From assembly GCA_900553165.1 (NCBI GenBank), contig USCN01000089.1:1-5840 (forward strand): a stretch of DNA of 5,840 nucleotides, read 5' to 3'. The translations under genes and the position numbers were made by a program. This DNA is from an uncultured Collinsella sp. (GTDB lineage Bacteria > Actinomycetota > Coriobacteriia > Coriobacteriales > Coriobacteriaceae). Below, piece by piece: positions 1 to 5,789 of the stretch. Below the pieces are notes generated by a model. It saw only the letters and a program-made list of their open reading frames with translations. It searched no databases and was not told the DNA's origin. Positions within the stretch are counted from its first letter, which is position 1. Each line of letters begins with the position of its first letter.

Positions 1-1
1 G

Positions 2-52
2 GGACCAGCCGCCATCGCCGCGGGCGCCGTGGTGAGCCGCAAGCGCTCGTAA
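2..52 (+). CDS. C-terminal end of a sortase-type surface protein (partial)
   Basis: Only the last 16 residues and a TAA stop are inside the window. They read GPAAIAAGAVVSRKRS. This matches 12 of 16 residues at the end of the complete surface protein downstream (GTAAIAAGTMASRKRS), including the small-residue hydrophobic stretch and the positively charged RKRS tail that follow a sortase motif. It is therefore most likely a tandem paralogue of the next gene, a secreted protein anchored to the cell wall. The sorting pentapeptide itself lies upstream of the window and cannot be checked. A terminator hairpin follows about 95 bases after the stop, so the two paralogues appear to be separate transcription units. 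The function of the rest of the protein cannot be judged. Confidence 0.8.
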   Translation, partial: GPAAIAAGAVVSRKRS

Positions 53-145
53 ACACTTTTTCGCACGGGACGGGTGGATCGCGGCCCTTGCCTTCCTCGT
101 CTACTTCTTCGTAGCGTAAGGGCAAGGCTGCAAAAGCTGAACAAT

Positions 146-184
146 AAAGCGCGGAGTCGCCATGCGGCCCCGCGCTTTTCTTTT
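146..184 (+). terminator. Intrinsic terminator after the upstream surface protein gene
   Basis: A perfect 9-bp stem, AAAGCGCGG (146-154) with CCGCGCTTT (170-178), encloses a 15-base loop that can form a further 3-bp inner stem. It is followed by a T-rich run (TTTTCTTTT, 176-184). It sits on the right side to end the partial gene that stops at 52 and isolates it from the next gene. Confidence 0.85.
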
Positions 185-323
185 AGCGCCGGTCCCTGCG
201 CCGGCGTGCGGCCTATTTCTCCCCCATTTTGGCCATTTTGCCCTCCAAACGGCACTACCGCCGGCAACATCCAGCAGATACGCTGAATCTAGTCGTATAG
301 GCCCTATGAGAACGGGAGCAACC
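185..323 (+). promoter_or_regulatory. Upstream region of the surface protein gene
   Basis: This 139-base stretch lies between the terminator and the start codon and must hold the promoter if the gene has its own. No convincing -35/-10 pair is visible. Weak -10-like words are TACGCT (279-284, fitting TAnnnT) and TATAGG (296-301). An 11-base inverted repeat, ATAGG-C-CCTAT, lies at 297-307. The frame of the surface protein stays open through here back to 162, but the translated stretch looks unlike a secretion signal and there is no ribosome binding site for the earlier start. Confidence 0.3.
314..318 (+). promoter_or_regulatory. Ribosome binding site deciding the surface protein start
   Basis: GGGAG lies five bases before the ATG at 324. 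The in-frame ATGs at 162 and 306 have no comparable site, so 324 is the preferred start. Confidence 0.7.
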
Positions 324-2108
324 ATGGCAGCCTTGTTCACGACCCCCAAACGCAATGACACTACCGCCGGAACCCATGTTGCCGAACCCGACGTTCGCCG
401 TCGCATAGGACTCGCGCACGGCAGCTGGCGCCGCGTGACGCGCCGCATCGTCTGCGGCCTGGCCTGCGCGCTCACGGTGAGCTCGCTGCTCATGCCGAGC
501 GTCTCGCTCGCAGCGGAATGGGTCAAGGTCGGCGGCAACAAGTACAACACCGCGGCGAGCGACGAGGCCGGTACCTGGTCGTGGGACGGCGCCGACGACT
601 TGAAGCTCAACAACTATAACGGCGGCGAGATCCAGGCCGCAGGCAAGCTCAACGTGAATTACTCGGGAACCAACATCGTCACTGCCGAATGGATCGAAAG
701 CATCAACGTTTCTCATGGCACTAACGAGAATGCCGAGCTCAATATCCAAGGCGACGAGGGCGGCACGCTCAGCGTGACATCTACTGAGGACGCTATCCTC
801 ACCACGGGTAATATCAACATCGACGGAGCCGGATCCGTCAACGCCACGAGCACTGGGTTTGATGCCATCAATGCCGGAGGTGATCTCGCTATCAAAGGTT
901 CGGGCAACGTCAACGCCACGGGTGCATCGGATGGCATCAGGGCAAACGGCAATATCACGATTGACGACAGCGGAGCCGTCACCGCCAGGGCTACCAAGGA
1001 CAAGGGTATTGGAGCCGACAAGAACCTCACCATCAAGGGTGGCGGGACGGTCGAGGCAAGCTCAGCCGATGGTGAGGCCCTTTGGAGCGGCGACAATATC
1101 AACATCTCGGACGGCAGCCAGGTCAAGGCAAGCTCCGAGGAAGACGCTGCCGTCGAGGCCAAGGGCAGCCTCGCAGCCACAAACGCCTCCCTCAACGTAA
1201 ACGGTGTTGAATATGGCGTCTATGCCCACAAGGGCATCACCCTCGATCATGCAAACGTGACGGTCCGTGCAAGTAAAGGCAGATACGGTGGCGCCAACGC
1301 CCTCTTCACCTACCAGGACGACATCGTCGTCAAGAACGGCTCCACCGTGGACGCGTTTGCGGAAGGCGAGGTTTCGGCTGCATTCTCCACCAGAAACGAT
1401 CGACCCAACGAGAAGGGCGGCCACATCTACATCAGCGACTCCGTTGTCAAGGCCATAGCCCGCTATGTCGAGAACGGCGACGGCCCCATCCCCTACAGCG
1501 AAAACCAAGATGGCGAGACGAGGCGCGAACCCCAAGGCGAGAACATCGGCATCATCGCCCAGACCAGCGAGGGCGTCACACCCGCAGTCATCTCGATCAT
1601 CCGCAGCAAGGTAACGGCCGAAGGAGATACAGCGGCAATCTTTGCCCGTGCCATGAGCGCTGACGGCAAGACAATCGGCACCATCAAGATTGAGAACGCC
1701 GCCATCCAGACGCCCGAAGGCGGCAAGGTCATTGACTATCGCAAGCTCCGTGACGGCATCTACGAGGCAGGCCAAGCCATCGGCACGGGCGACGCCACGG
1801 TCGACTCCCTCTATATCAAAGCAGTCGCCAAAAGTACGACCATCGCACCTCCCGAGGTAGCCAAGCCGGAAGACCCCAGGCCCGACGAGACCAAGCCCGC
1901 AGAAAGCAAGCCCGCGGAGTCCAAGCAGAACCCCAAGCCTGAGGGCTCAAAGCCGACCAAGGCCGTTGCGGCTTCAACCACGAAAGCCAAGACTACCGGC
2001 GTGCTCGCGGCAACCGGCGACACCTCGGGTGCGGCCATCGTGGCAACCGTCCTTGCGGGAACAGCCGCTATCGCCGCAGGCACCATGGCGAGCCGTAAGC
2101 GTTCTTAG
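324..2108 (+). CDS. LAxTG wall-anchored beta-helix surface protein, Cthe_2159-like
   Basis: This is a secreted, sortase-anchored protein of 594 residues, probably binding carbohydrate. Visible parts in order: a long basic N-region (1-41), a hydrophobic signal core (42-61) and an AA cleavage site near 63-64 before EWVKV. Then comes a mature region with repeated rungs of about 24 residues (roughly 162-303, less regular to about 470). Rungs begin GNINID, GDLAIK, GNITID, KNLTIK, DNINIS, with DGI/DAI-type turns. This pattern is that of parallel beta-helix proteins of the Cthe_2159 carbohydrate-binding family. A Pro/Lys/Glu-rich wall spacer (509-546, tandem KPAES at 524-533), the sorting motif LAATG (561-565), a hydrophobic stretch and RKRS end the protein. 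LAxTG is the motif known for class E sortases of actinobacteria. The start at 324 is chosen from the GGGAG site. The substrate is inferred and could instead be host glycan adhesion or a purely structural role. A paralogue lies directly upstream. Confidence 0.85.
   Translation: MAALFTTPKRNDTTAGTHVAEPDVRRRIGLAHGSWRRVTRRIVCGLACALTVSSLLMPSVSLAAEWVKVGGNKYNTAASDEAGTWSWDGADDLKLNNYNGGEIQAAGKLNVNYSGTNIVTAEWIESINVSHGTNENAELNIQGDEGGTLSVTSTEDAILTTGNINIDGAGSVNATSTGFDAINAGGDLAIKGSGNVNATGASDGIRANGNITIDDSGAVTARATKDKGIGADKNLTIKGGGTVEASSADGEALWSGDNINISDGSQVKASSEEDAAVEAKGSLAATNASLNVNGVEYGVYAHKGITLDHANVTVRASKGRYGGANALFTYQDDIVVKNGSTVDAFAEGEVSAAFSTRNDRPNEKGGHIYISDSVVKAIARYVENGDGPIPYSENQDGETRREPQGENIGIIAQTSEGVTPAVISIIRSKVTAEGDTAAIFARAMSADGKTIGTIKIENAAIQTPEGGKVIDYRKLRDGIYEAGQAIGTGDATVDSLYIKAVAKSTTIAPPEVAKPEDPRPDETKPAESKPAESKQNPKPEGSKPTKAVAASTTKAKTTGVLAATGDTSGAAIVATVLAGTAAIAAGTMASRKRS
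807..1232 (+). repeat. Diverged ~72-base tandem repeats encoding beta-helix rungs
   Basis: Residues 162-303 fall into six units beginning at residues 162, 186, 209, 233, 257 and 281, that is 23 or 24 residues apart. Each has a short beta strand of alternating hydrophobic residues (INI, LAI, ITI, LTI, INI), a small-residue turn (DGAG, KGSG, DDSG, KGGG) and a second strand (SVNA, NVNA, AVTA, TVEA, QVKA). The DNA copies are too diverged for simple slippage, so this is an old protein-level repeat. Confidence 0.75.
2004..2108 (+). other. Cell-wall sorting signal (LAATG, membrane stretch, RKRS)
   Basis: The pentapeptide LAATG is encoded at 2004-2018, then D-T-S-G, a roughly 20-residue Ala/Val/Ile-rich hydrophobic segment and the charged end RKRS before TAG. 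This is the classic three-part sortase signal with Ala in place of Pro at the second position. In known systems the enzyme cleaves between Thr and Gly and joins the Thr to the wall. No sortase gene is in the window. Confidence 0.8.
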
Positions 2109-2165
2109 ACGCCTCTGCGCACATGGCAGCTCCCGCGAAGGCCCCGAGCCCCAGCACCGTTTAAC

Positions 2166-2205
2166 AACGCCACCGCCGAGCTCCCCTCCGGCGGTGGCGT
2201 TTTCC
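2166..2205 (+). terminator. Strong intrinsic terminator after the surface protein gene
   Basis: A perfect 13-bp stem pairs AACGCCACCGCCG (2166-2178) with CGGCGGTGGCGTT (2189-2201) across a 10-base loop and runs into TTTT (2200-2203). It lies 57 bases past the stop codon and should separate the surface protein from the esterase gene. Confidence 0.92.
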
Positions 2206-2315
2206 ATATGCGTCCGCAGGGGATGCACGAGATTGTCTTTGGTCTAGCCCAACCGGCATACGCTGGCGTGCGACAATTGGGGCTGCCGATATCACAACAC
2301 TGAGAGAAGCCCGTC
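2206..2315 (+). promoter_or_regulatory. Upstream region of the esterase gene
   Basis: The stretch follows a strong terminator, so the esterase needs a promoter here. The best guess is TTGTCT (2233-2238) as -35 with a poor -10 around GCATAC/CATACG (2256-2262). A purine-rich site, GAGAGAAG (2302-2309), lies six bases before the ATG. No operator or riboswitch is recognisable. Confidence 0.3.
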
Positions 2316-2981
2316 ATGGAAGCGCATCAAAAGCAGATAACCGTTTATTCGAATCATACGGAAAGCGCGCCTGTCATCTACCTTCCTGTGGTCGTGGGCG
2401 ACGGCAGCGAGGTTTATAAGTGTTGCCGAGAGCTCGACTGTCCGCCTTTCGCCCTCGTCACCATTGGCGGGCTCGATTGGAATCGCGAGCTGAGCCCCTG
2501 GGCATGCGACGGGACCGTACGCGATGCCGAGCCTTTCGGCGGCCAAGCTGCCGATTTTCTTGATGAGCTGCTGAATCAGATAATCCCCCAGGTCGAGTCG
2601 TCGCTTCCTCAGCCGCCCACCTGGCGCGGCATTGCCGGCTACTCGCTCGCGGGCCTCTTCGCACTCTGGTCCCTCTGGCAAACCGACGCCTTTGACCGCG
2701 CCGCGAGCGCATCGGGGTCGCTATGGTTTCCCGACTTTGTCGACCGTGCCAGCACGGCCCCTTTTGCCGGCAGCCCGCAAGCCGTCTACCTGTCACTCGG
2801 CAAAAAGGAAACCAAGACGCCCAACCGCATGATGCGGCATGTACTCGACGACACACGCGCGATGGAAGCGTTGCTCGTCGAGCGCGGCATTCCAACAACG
2901 CTGGAGCTCAACCCCGGCAATCACTTTGCCCAAACCGACTTACGCATGGCCCGCGGCATCCACTGGATACTGACGCATTAA
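2316..2981 (+). CDS. Alpha/beta-hydrolase esterase, COG2819/IroE-like
   Basis: A 221-residue cytosolic hydrolase; no signal peptide or membrane segment is seen. The nucleophile elbow is GYSLAG at 108-113, with Ser110 as the likely catalytic serine, in the usual strand-turn-helix context (WRGIAGYSLAGLFALW). GNHF near the end gives His203 as the likely catalytic histidine, and Glu165 in the GKKETK segment is a candidate acid. The order and the length (about 220-280 residues is usual) fit the putative esterase group related to IroE/Fes-type serine hydrolases. The N-terminal half holds the oxyanion-type segment VTIGGLDWNRELSPW, typical of the group. The substrate is unknown; esters of sugars or small acids are possible, while siderophore hydrolysis is not supported because no siderophore genes are nearby. 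It is monocistronic, between a strong terminator and a convergent one. Confidence 0.82.
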   Translation: MEAHQKQITVYSNHTESAPVIYLPVVVGDGSEVYKCCRELDCPPFALVTIGGLDWNRELSPWACDGTVRDAEPFGGQAADFLDELLNQIIPQVESSLPQPPTWRGIAGYSLAGLFALWSLWQTDAFDRAASASGSLWFPDFVDRASTAPFAGSPQAVYLSLGKKETKTPNRMMRHVLDDTRAMEALLVERGIPTTLELNPGNHFAQTDLRMARGIHWILTH

Positions 2982-3027
2982 AAATGGTGCCCACACGCAT
3001 ATACGCATGGGCACCATATCTTGTTTT
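2979..3027 (+). terminator. Bidirectional terminator between convergent genes
   Basis: A perfect 10-bp stem pairs ATGGTGCCCA (2984-2993) with TGGGCACCAT (3008-3017). On the plus strand it is followed by ATCTTGTTTT (3018-3027) and ends the esterase transcript. On the minus strand the stem is followed by TTTTT (complement of 2980-2984) and ends the permease transcript. The minus-strand T-run overlaps the TAA stop of the esterase, so the two genes share very compact 3' ends. Confidence 0.87.
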
Positions 3028-3042
3028 AGCTGAACGCAGCTG

Positions 3043-4377
3043 CTACTCAGCAGCCTCCTCAAGCTCGGAGACATCAAACTCAAAGTCGTTACCCGGCAGG
3101 ATGGCGTTGAGCACGATGCCCACCAGTGAGCCCACGGCAATGCCGGACAGCGAAATGGTCACGCCGCCCAGCTCCAACACGATGGCGCCGGCGGTGCTGT
3201 ACGCGATGCCGAGCGAAAGCACGAGCACCAGCGCGGCAACCAGCACGTTGCGGTTGTTCTGGAAATCGACCTGGTTCTCGATGAGGTTGCGGACGCCCAC
3301 AGCGCTGATCATGCCGTAGAGCACGAGCGACACACCGCCGATAACGCATGCCGGCATGGCGGCGATGACCGCGGCGAACTTGGGGCAGAACGAAAGCACG
3401 ATGGCGCAACACGCGGCAATTCGAATTACGCGCGGGTCGAACACGCGCGTCAGGGCGAGCACGCCGGTGTTCTCGCCATACGTAGTGTTGGCCGGAGCGC
3501 CAAAGAGCGAAGCCAGAATCGTGGCAAGGCCGTCGCCGAGCAGCGTGCGATGCAGACCGGGATCGGCAATGTAGTTGCGCTCGCAAGTCGAACCGATAGC
3601 AGAGATATCGCCGATATGCTCGATCATGGTCGCGAAGGCCAGCGGCATGATGGTGATGATGGCCGTCGTGGCAAGACCGTTATCGAACTGCGGCCCAAAG
3701 AGTGCAAACACGGTGTTGTCCCACACGATGGGCAGACCGACCCACGGAGCGGCGGCAACGCCCGAGAAATCAACCTCGCCGAGCGCAGCCGCAACGGCAT
3801 AGCTCACCACAACGCCCAGCAAAATCGGCACGATCTTGACCATGCCACGGCCCCAGATGTTGCAGATGACGATAACGGCAACGCCAATGACAGCCACAAG
3901 CCAGTTGGTCTGGCAGTTAGCAATAGCGGAGCTCGCCAGGATCAGACCGATCGAAATGACGATGGGGCCAGTCACCACCGGCGGGAAGAAACGCATGACA
4001 CGCTTGGCGCCAAAGGCGCGGAAGAGCGCCGCAAGCACCGGATAAAGCAGGCCGGCGCAAGCAACGCCCAGACAAGCGTAGGGCAAAAGCTCGGTCTCGC
4101 CGTTGGGCGCGATTGCGGCATAACCGGCAATAAAGGCAAACGATGAGCCCAAAAATGCCGGCACCTTACCGCGCGACAGGAAGTGGAACAGCAGCGTGCC
4201 CAAACCGGCAAACAAAAGCGTTGCCGAAACCGAGAGACCGGTGAGCACGGGCACCAGCACGGTGGCGCCAAACATGGCAAACAGGTGCTGCAGACCGAGC
4301 AAAAACATGCGCGGGCGGCCGAGCGACGATGCGTCGTAGATGGCATCGCTGGCGGCGGGCGTCGAGGACTGGGACAT
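3043..4377 (-). CDS. uraA: Uracil permease, NCS2 family (UraA-like)
   Basis: A 444-residue, very hydrophobic membrane transporter for uracil uptake, probably by proton symport, with the roughly 14 helices usual for the NCS2 family. Family signatures are clear: FLLGLQHLFAMFGATVLVP near the N-terminus, VPAFLGSSFAF at 72-82, PPVVTGPIVISIGL in the middle, EHIGD at 253-257, DPGLHRTLLGDGLAT at 272-286 and NTTYGENTGVLALTR at 297-311. Glu253 and Glu302 match the substrate-binding glutamates of E. coli UraA (241 and 290), and the Phe in SSFAF matches its Phe73. Where UraA has His245, this protein has Asp257, as in xanthine-type members, so xanthine or a broader range is an alternative. The start at 4377 follows AAAGGA; a longer frame reaching 4485 lacks hydrophobic or conserved content. 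It lies 123 bases after the methyltransferase with no terminator between, so partial co-transcription is possible. Confidence 0.93.
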   Translation of the reverse strand: MSQSSTPAASDAIYDASSLGRPRMFLLGLQHLFAMFGATVLVPVLTGLSVSATLLFAGLGTLLFHFLSRGKVPAFLGSSFAFIAGYAAIAPNGETELLPYACLGVACAGLLYPVLAALFRAFGAKRVMRFFPPVVTGPIVISIGLILASSAIANCQTNWLVAVIGVAVIVICNIWGRGMVKIVPILLGVVVSYAVAAALGEVDFSGVAAAPWVGLPIVWDNTVFALFGPQFDNGLATTAIITIMPLAFATMIEHIGDISAIGSTCERNYIADPGLHRTLLGDGLATILASLFGAPANTTYGENTGVLALTRVFDPRVIRIAACCAIVLSFCPKFAAVIAAMPACVIGGVSLVLYGMISAVGVRNLIENQVDFQNNRNVLVAALVLVLSLGIAYSTAGAIVLELGGVTISLSGIAVGSLVGIVLNAILPGNDFEFDVSELEEAAE

Positions 4378-4382
4378 GAGAG

Positions 4383-4388
4383 TCCTTT
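4383..4388 (-). promoter_or_regulatory. Ribosome binding site of the uracil permease
   Basis: On the minus strand AAAGGA lies five bases before the ATG at 4377. It fixes the start 36 codons inside the longest open frame. Confidence 0.85.
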
Positions 4389-4500
4389 CAAAATGGAAGG
4401 GCGCTCGAGCATAGCGGATTACCTGCCCGAACGATACGATCCGAACCATTGTACGCGATGCGCCATGTCTCGCACGCGCCGTCACCTGCGAACGTTACCG
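4389..4500 (-). promoter_or_regulatory. Gap between methyltransferase and permease, possible promoter
   Basis: Read on the minus strand, TACAAT (complement of 4448-4453) is a good -10 word, but no matching -35 is found 16-18 bases upstream. A second -10-like word, TATGCT, lies nearer the gene. No hairpin with a T-run is present, so transcription from the methyltransferase may continue into the permease. No PyrR-type attenuator is visible. Confidence 0.35.
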
Positions 4501-5634
4501 CTATTTCCAAACGCGCTCGGCAATACGCTTGACCAGCGCGATCTTTGCCCATTGCTCGTCCTCGGTCAGCTTGTTGCCAATCTCGCAGCTGGCAAAGCCG
4601 CACTGCGGAGACAGATACAGGTTCTCGAGCGGAACATACTTTGCAGCCTCGTGAATACGCTCGACGATGGCATCCTCGTCCTCAAGCTCAGCGGCCTTGG
4701 TGGTCACCAGGCCCAACACGACCTTCTTGCCAGGGGCAACGTACCTCAACGGCTCAAAACCGCCGGCGCGCGGCGTATCGAACTCCAGGTAAAATGCGTC
4801 AACATCCTCGTTTGCGAACAGGTATGGCGCGATGGGGTCATAGCCACCCTCGAAGGCATAGGTAGAGTGGTAGTTACCGCGGCACACATGCGTGTTAATG
4901 ACCAGGTCGTCGGGCTTGCCCTCGATAGCGGCGTTGTTGAGCGCCACGCCCAGCTCACTCACCTTTTGCAGATCAACCGGGCTCATGCCGGTCTTGGACA
5001 CAAAGTCGGTATCGCAATAGATGCCCCAGGTGCAGTCATCAAACTGGATGTTGCGGCAGCCTGCAGCGTACAGGTCGGCGATCACCGTACGATAAGCGGC
5101 TGCGATGGCGTCGGCAAGTTCCTCATCGGTCTTATAGACAGCGCGCAGGCTCTCCTGCTGGCCATCGCAGCGGTCGAGCGTGACCTCAGAGAACGTCTGG
5201 ATAGGCGCCGGGATGGTCTGGCGTGCAACGTGGTCCTCGCCCTCAAGTGCCTTGACAAACTTAAAGTGCTCGACGAAGGGGTGGTTCTCGCCGCTGATGG
5301 AGCCAGTCACCACGGCGGTATCGGCCGTGGTCTCCTCGTCGTGGAACATATATCCCGTACGCGAGGTGCGACGCTCGACGCCGTTCAGCCCCCACATAAA
5401 ATCGAGGTGCCAGTAGCTGCGGCGAAACTCGCCATCGGTGATGACCTGCAGGCCGGCGGCCTTCTGCTTTGCCACCAAATCGCGAATAGCATCGTCCTCG
5501 ACGGCCTTAAGGCCGGAAGCGTCAAGTTTACCCGCGACATAGGCGGCACGGGCATCCTTTACAGCCTGCGGACGAAGAAAACTGCCGACGATATCGGCGC
5601 GAAACGGCGCGTTCGGTTGAATCGAAGTGCTCAT
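4501..5634 (-). CDS. Cobalamin-independent methionine synthase-like protein (YxjG/YxjH type)
   Basis: A 377-residue cytosolic enzyme of the MetE C-terminal (COG0620) family. It is expected to move a methyl group to homocysteine to make methionine, using a zinc-bound thiolate. The zinc ligands are readable: His249 and Cys251 (HVCRGN), Glu284 (LEFD) and Cys345 (PQCGFAS). The Glu-to-Cys distance of 61 equals that in E. coli MetE (665 to 726). Other family marks are IVGSFLRP at 15-22, DGEFRRSYWHLDF at 67-79 and QFDD at 197-200, which matches the substrate-binding QxDEP region of MetE. At half the length of MetE it lacks the N-terminal domain, as in YxjG/YxjH and archaeal enzymes, so the methyl donor is uncertain. 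The start at 5634 is set by AAAGGGAG six bases upstream; an ATG six codons earlier (5652) overlaps that site and is rejected. Upstream lie a MET-box-like repeat and a palindrome. Confidence 0.9.
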   Translation of the reverse strand: MSTSIQPNAPFRADIVGSFLRPQAVKDARAAYVAGKLDASGLKAVEDDAIRDLVAKQKAAGLQVITDGEFRRSYWHLDFMWGLNGVERRTSRTGYMFHDEETTADTAVVTGSISGENHPFVEHFKFVKALEGEDHVARQTIPAPIQTFSEVTLDRCDGQQESLRAVYKTDEELADAIAAAYRTVIADLYAAGCRNIQFDDCTWGIYCDTDFVSKTGMSPVDLQKVSELGVALNNAAIEGKPDDLVINTHVCRGNYHSTYAFEGGYDPIAPYLFANEDVDAFYLEFDTPRAGGFEPLRYVAPGKKVVLGLVTTKAAELEDEDAIVERIHEAAKYVPLENLYLSPQCGFASCEIGNKLTEDEQWAKIALVKRIAERVWK

Positions 5635-5640
5635 AGATAT

Positions 5641-5648
5641 CTCCCTTT
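5641..5648 (-). promoter_or_regulatory. Ribosome binding site of the methionine synthase-like gene
   Basis: On the minus strand AAAGGGAG lies six bases before the ATG at 5634. It overlaps the codons after the alternative ATG at 5652, arguing for the shorter protein beginning MSTSIQ. Confidence 0.85.
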
Positions 5649-5674
5649 GCATTGGTTGCTTTACTGGGACAGAG

Positions 5675-5688
5675 TATGAGCGCTCATA
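5675..5688 (-). promoter_or_regulatory. Perfect 14-bp palindrome in the methionine gene leader
   Basis: TATGAGCGCTCATA is identical to its reverse complement and lies 41 bases before the start codon, between the likely promoter and the ribosome binding site. The position fits an operator for a dimeric repressor. The regulator is unknown and there is no T-run, so it is not a terminator. Confidence 0.45.
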
Positions 5689-5693
5689 TGGCC

Positions 5694-5717
5694 ATCGTAA
5701 AATATACGTTTATAACA
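5694..5717 (-). promoter_or_regulatory. AT-rich promoter region of the methionine gene
   Basis: Read on the minus strand, this AT-rich island in a GC-rich setting holds three -10-like words: TATAAA (complement of 5709-5714, with TGT before it as an extended -10), TATATT (5701-5706) and TACGAT (5694-5699). None has a good -35 box; the place of the -35 is taken by the inverted repeat at 5721-5743. That suits a promoter needing an activator, or one blocked by a bound repressor. The exact start of transcription cannot be chosen. Confidence 0.45.
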
Positions 5718-5720
5718 GTT

Positions 5721-5743
5721 TGATATAGATGCTTCCTATATCA
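5721..5743 (-). promoter_or_regulatory. MET-box-like LysR-type operator (TATAG-N7-CTATA)
   Basis: A perfect inverted repeat with 8-base arms, TGATATAG and CTATATCA, surrounds a 7-base centre. It contains the T-N11-A pattern of LysR-family sites. Its 17-bp core TATAG-N7-CTATA (5724-5740) has the arms and spacing of the MET-box TATAGTTTnAAACTATA, known for the methionine regulator MtaR/MetR in streptococci. It stands directly before a methionine synthesis-type gene. The centre (GAAGCAT on the minus strand) differs from the streptococcal one. A second short repeat, CAGTC-TG-GACTG, touches it at 5742-5753. Confidence 0.6.
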
Positions 5744-5789
5744 GTCTGGACTGTCATAAAGAGACTTGAACCGTGCGGAGCACAGCAGC

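Noticed and set aside
36..119. Open frame encoding a hydrophobic stretch (WIAALAFLVYFFVA) just after the first gene
   Set aside because: It looks like a membrane peptide, but no start codon is available in its frame after the preceding stop, and it has no ribosome binding site. A frameshifted tail of the first gene is possible but unsupported.
162..323. N-terminal extension of the surface protein from the ATG at 162
   Set aside because: The ATG at 162 lies inside the loop of the preceding terminator and lacks a ribosome binding site, and the extension is unlike a leader peptide. The start at 324 is better.
253..370. 12-base direct repeat CACTACCGCCGG at 253-264 and 359-370
   Set aside because: About one such 12-mer repeat is expected by chance in a GC-rich window of this size, and one copy is within coding sequence.
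444..476. Cysteines in the signal region of the surface protein as a lipobox
   Set aside because: The cysteines are at the start of the hydrophobic core rather than after it, and the protein already carries a C-terminal sorting signal.
1062..1775. Minus-strand open frame inside the surface protein gene
   Set aside because: It mirrors the repeat-rich plus-strand gene, has no start signal, and the plus strand has a complete signal peptide and sorting signal.
3550..4146. Plus-strand open frame opposite the permease
   Set aside because: The product is a charged, low-complexity sequence made by reading hydrophobic codons in reverse; the permease on the other strand is unambiguous.
4378..4500. 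Possible PyrR attenuator or pyrimidine riboswitch before the permease
   Set aside because: No anti-terminator/terminator pair or T-run is present in the 123 bases.
4183..5679. Long open frame on the plus strand opposite the methionine gene and the start of the permease
   Set aside because: It is a codon-bias shadow typical of GC-rich DNA. The minus strand here encodes proteins with intact zinc ligands and NCS2 motifs and good ribosome binding sites; the plus-strand product has no recognisable domain.
5635..5789. Possible SAM, T-box or cobalamin riboswitch before the methionine gene
   Set aside because: The leader is short and AT-rich and shows none of the conserved elements of these RNAs; the inverted repeats look like protein binding sites.
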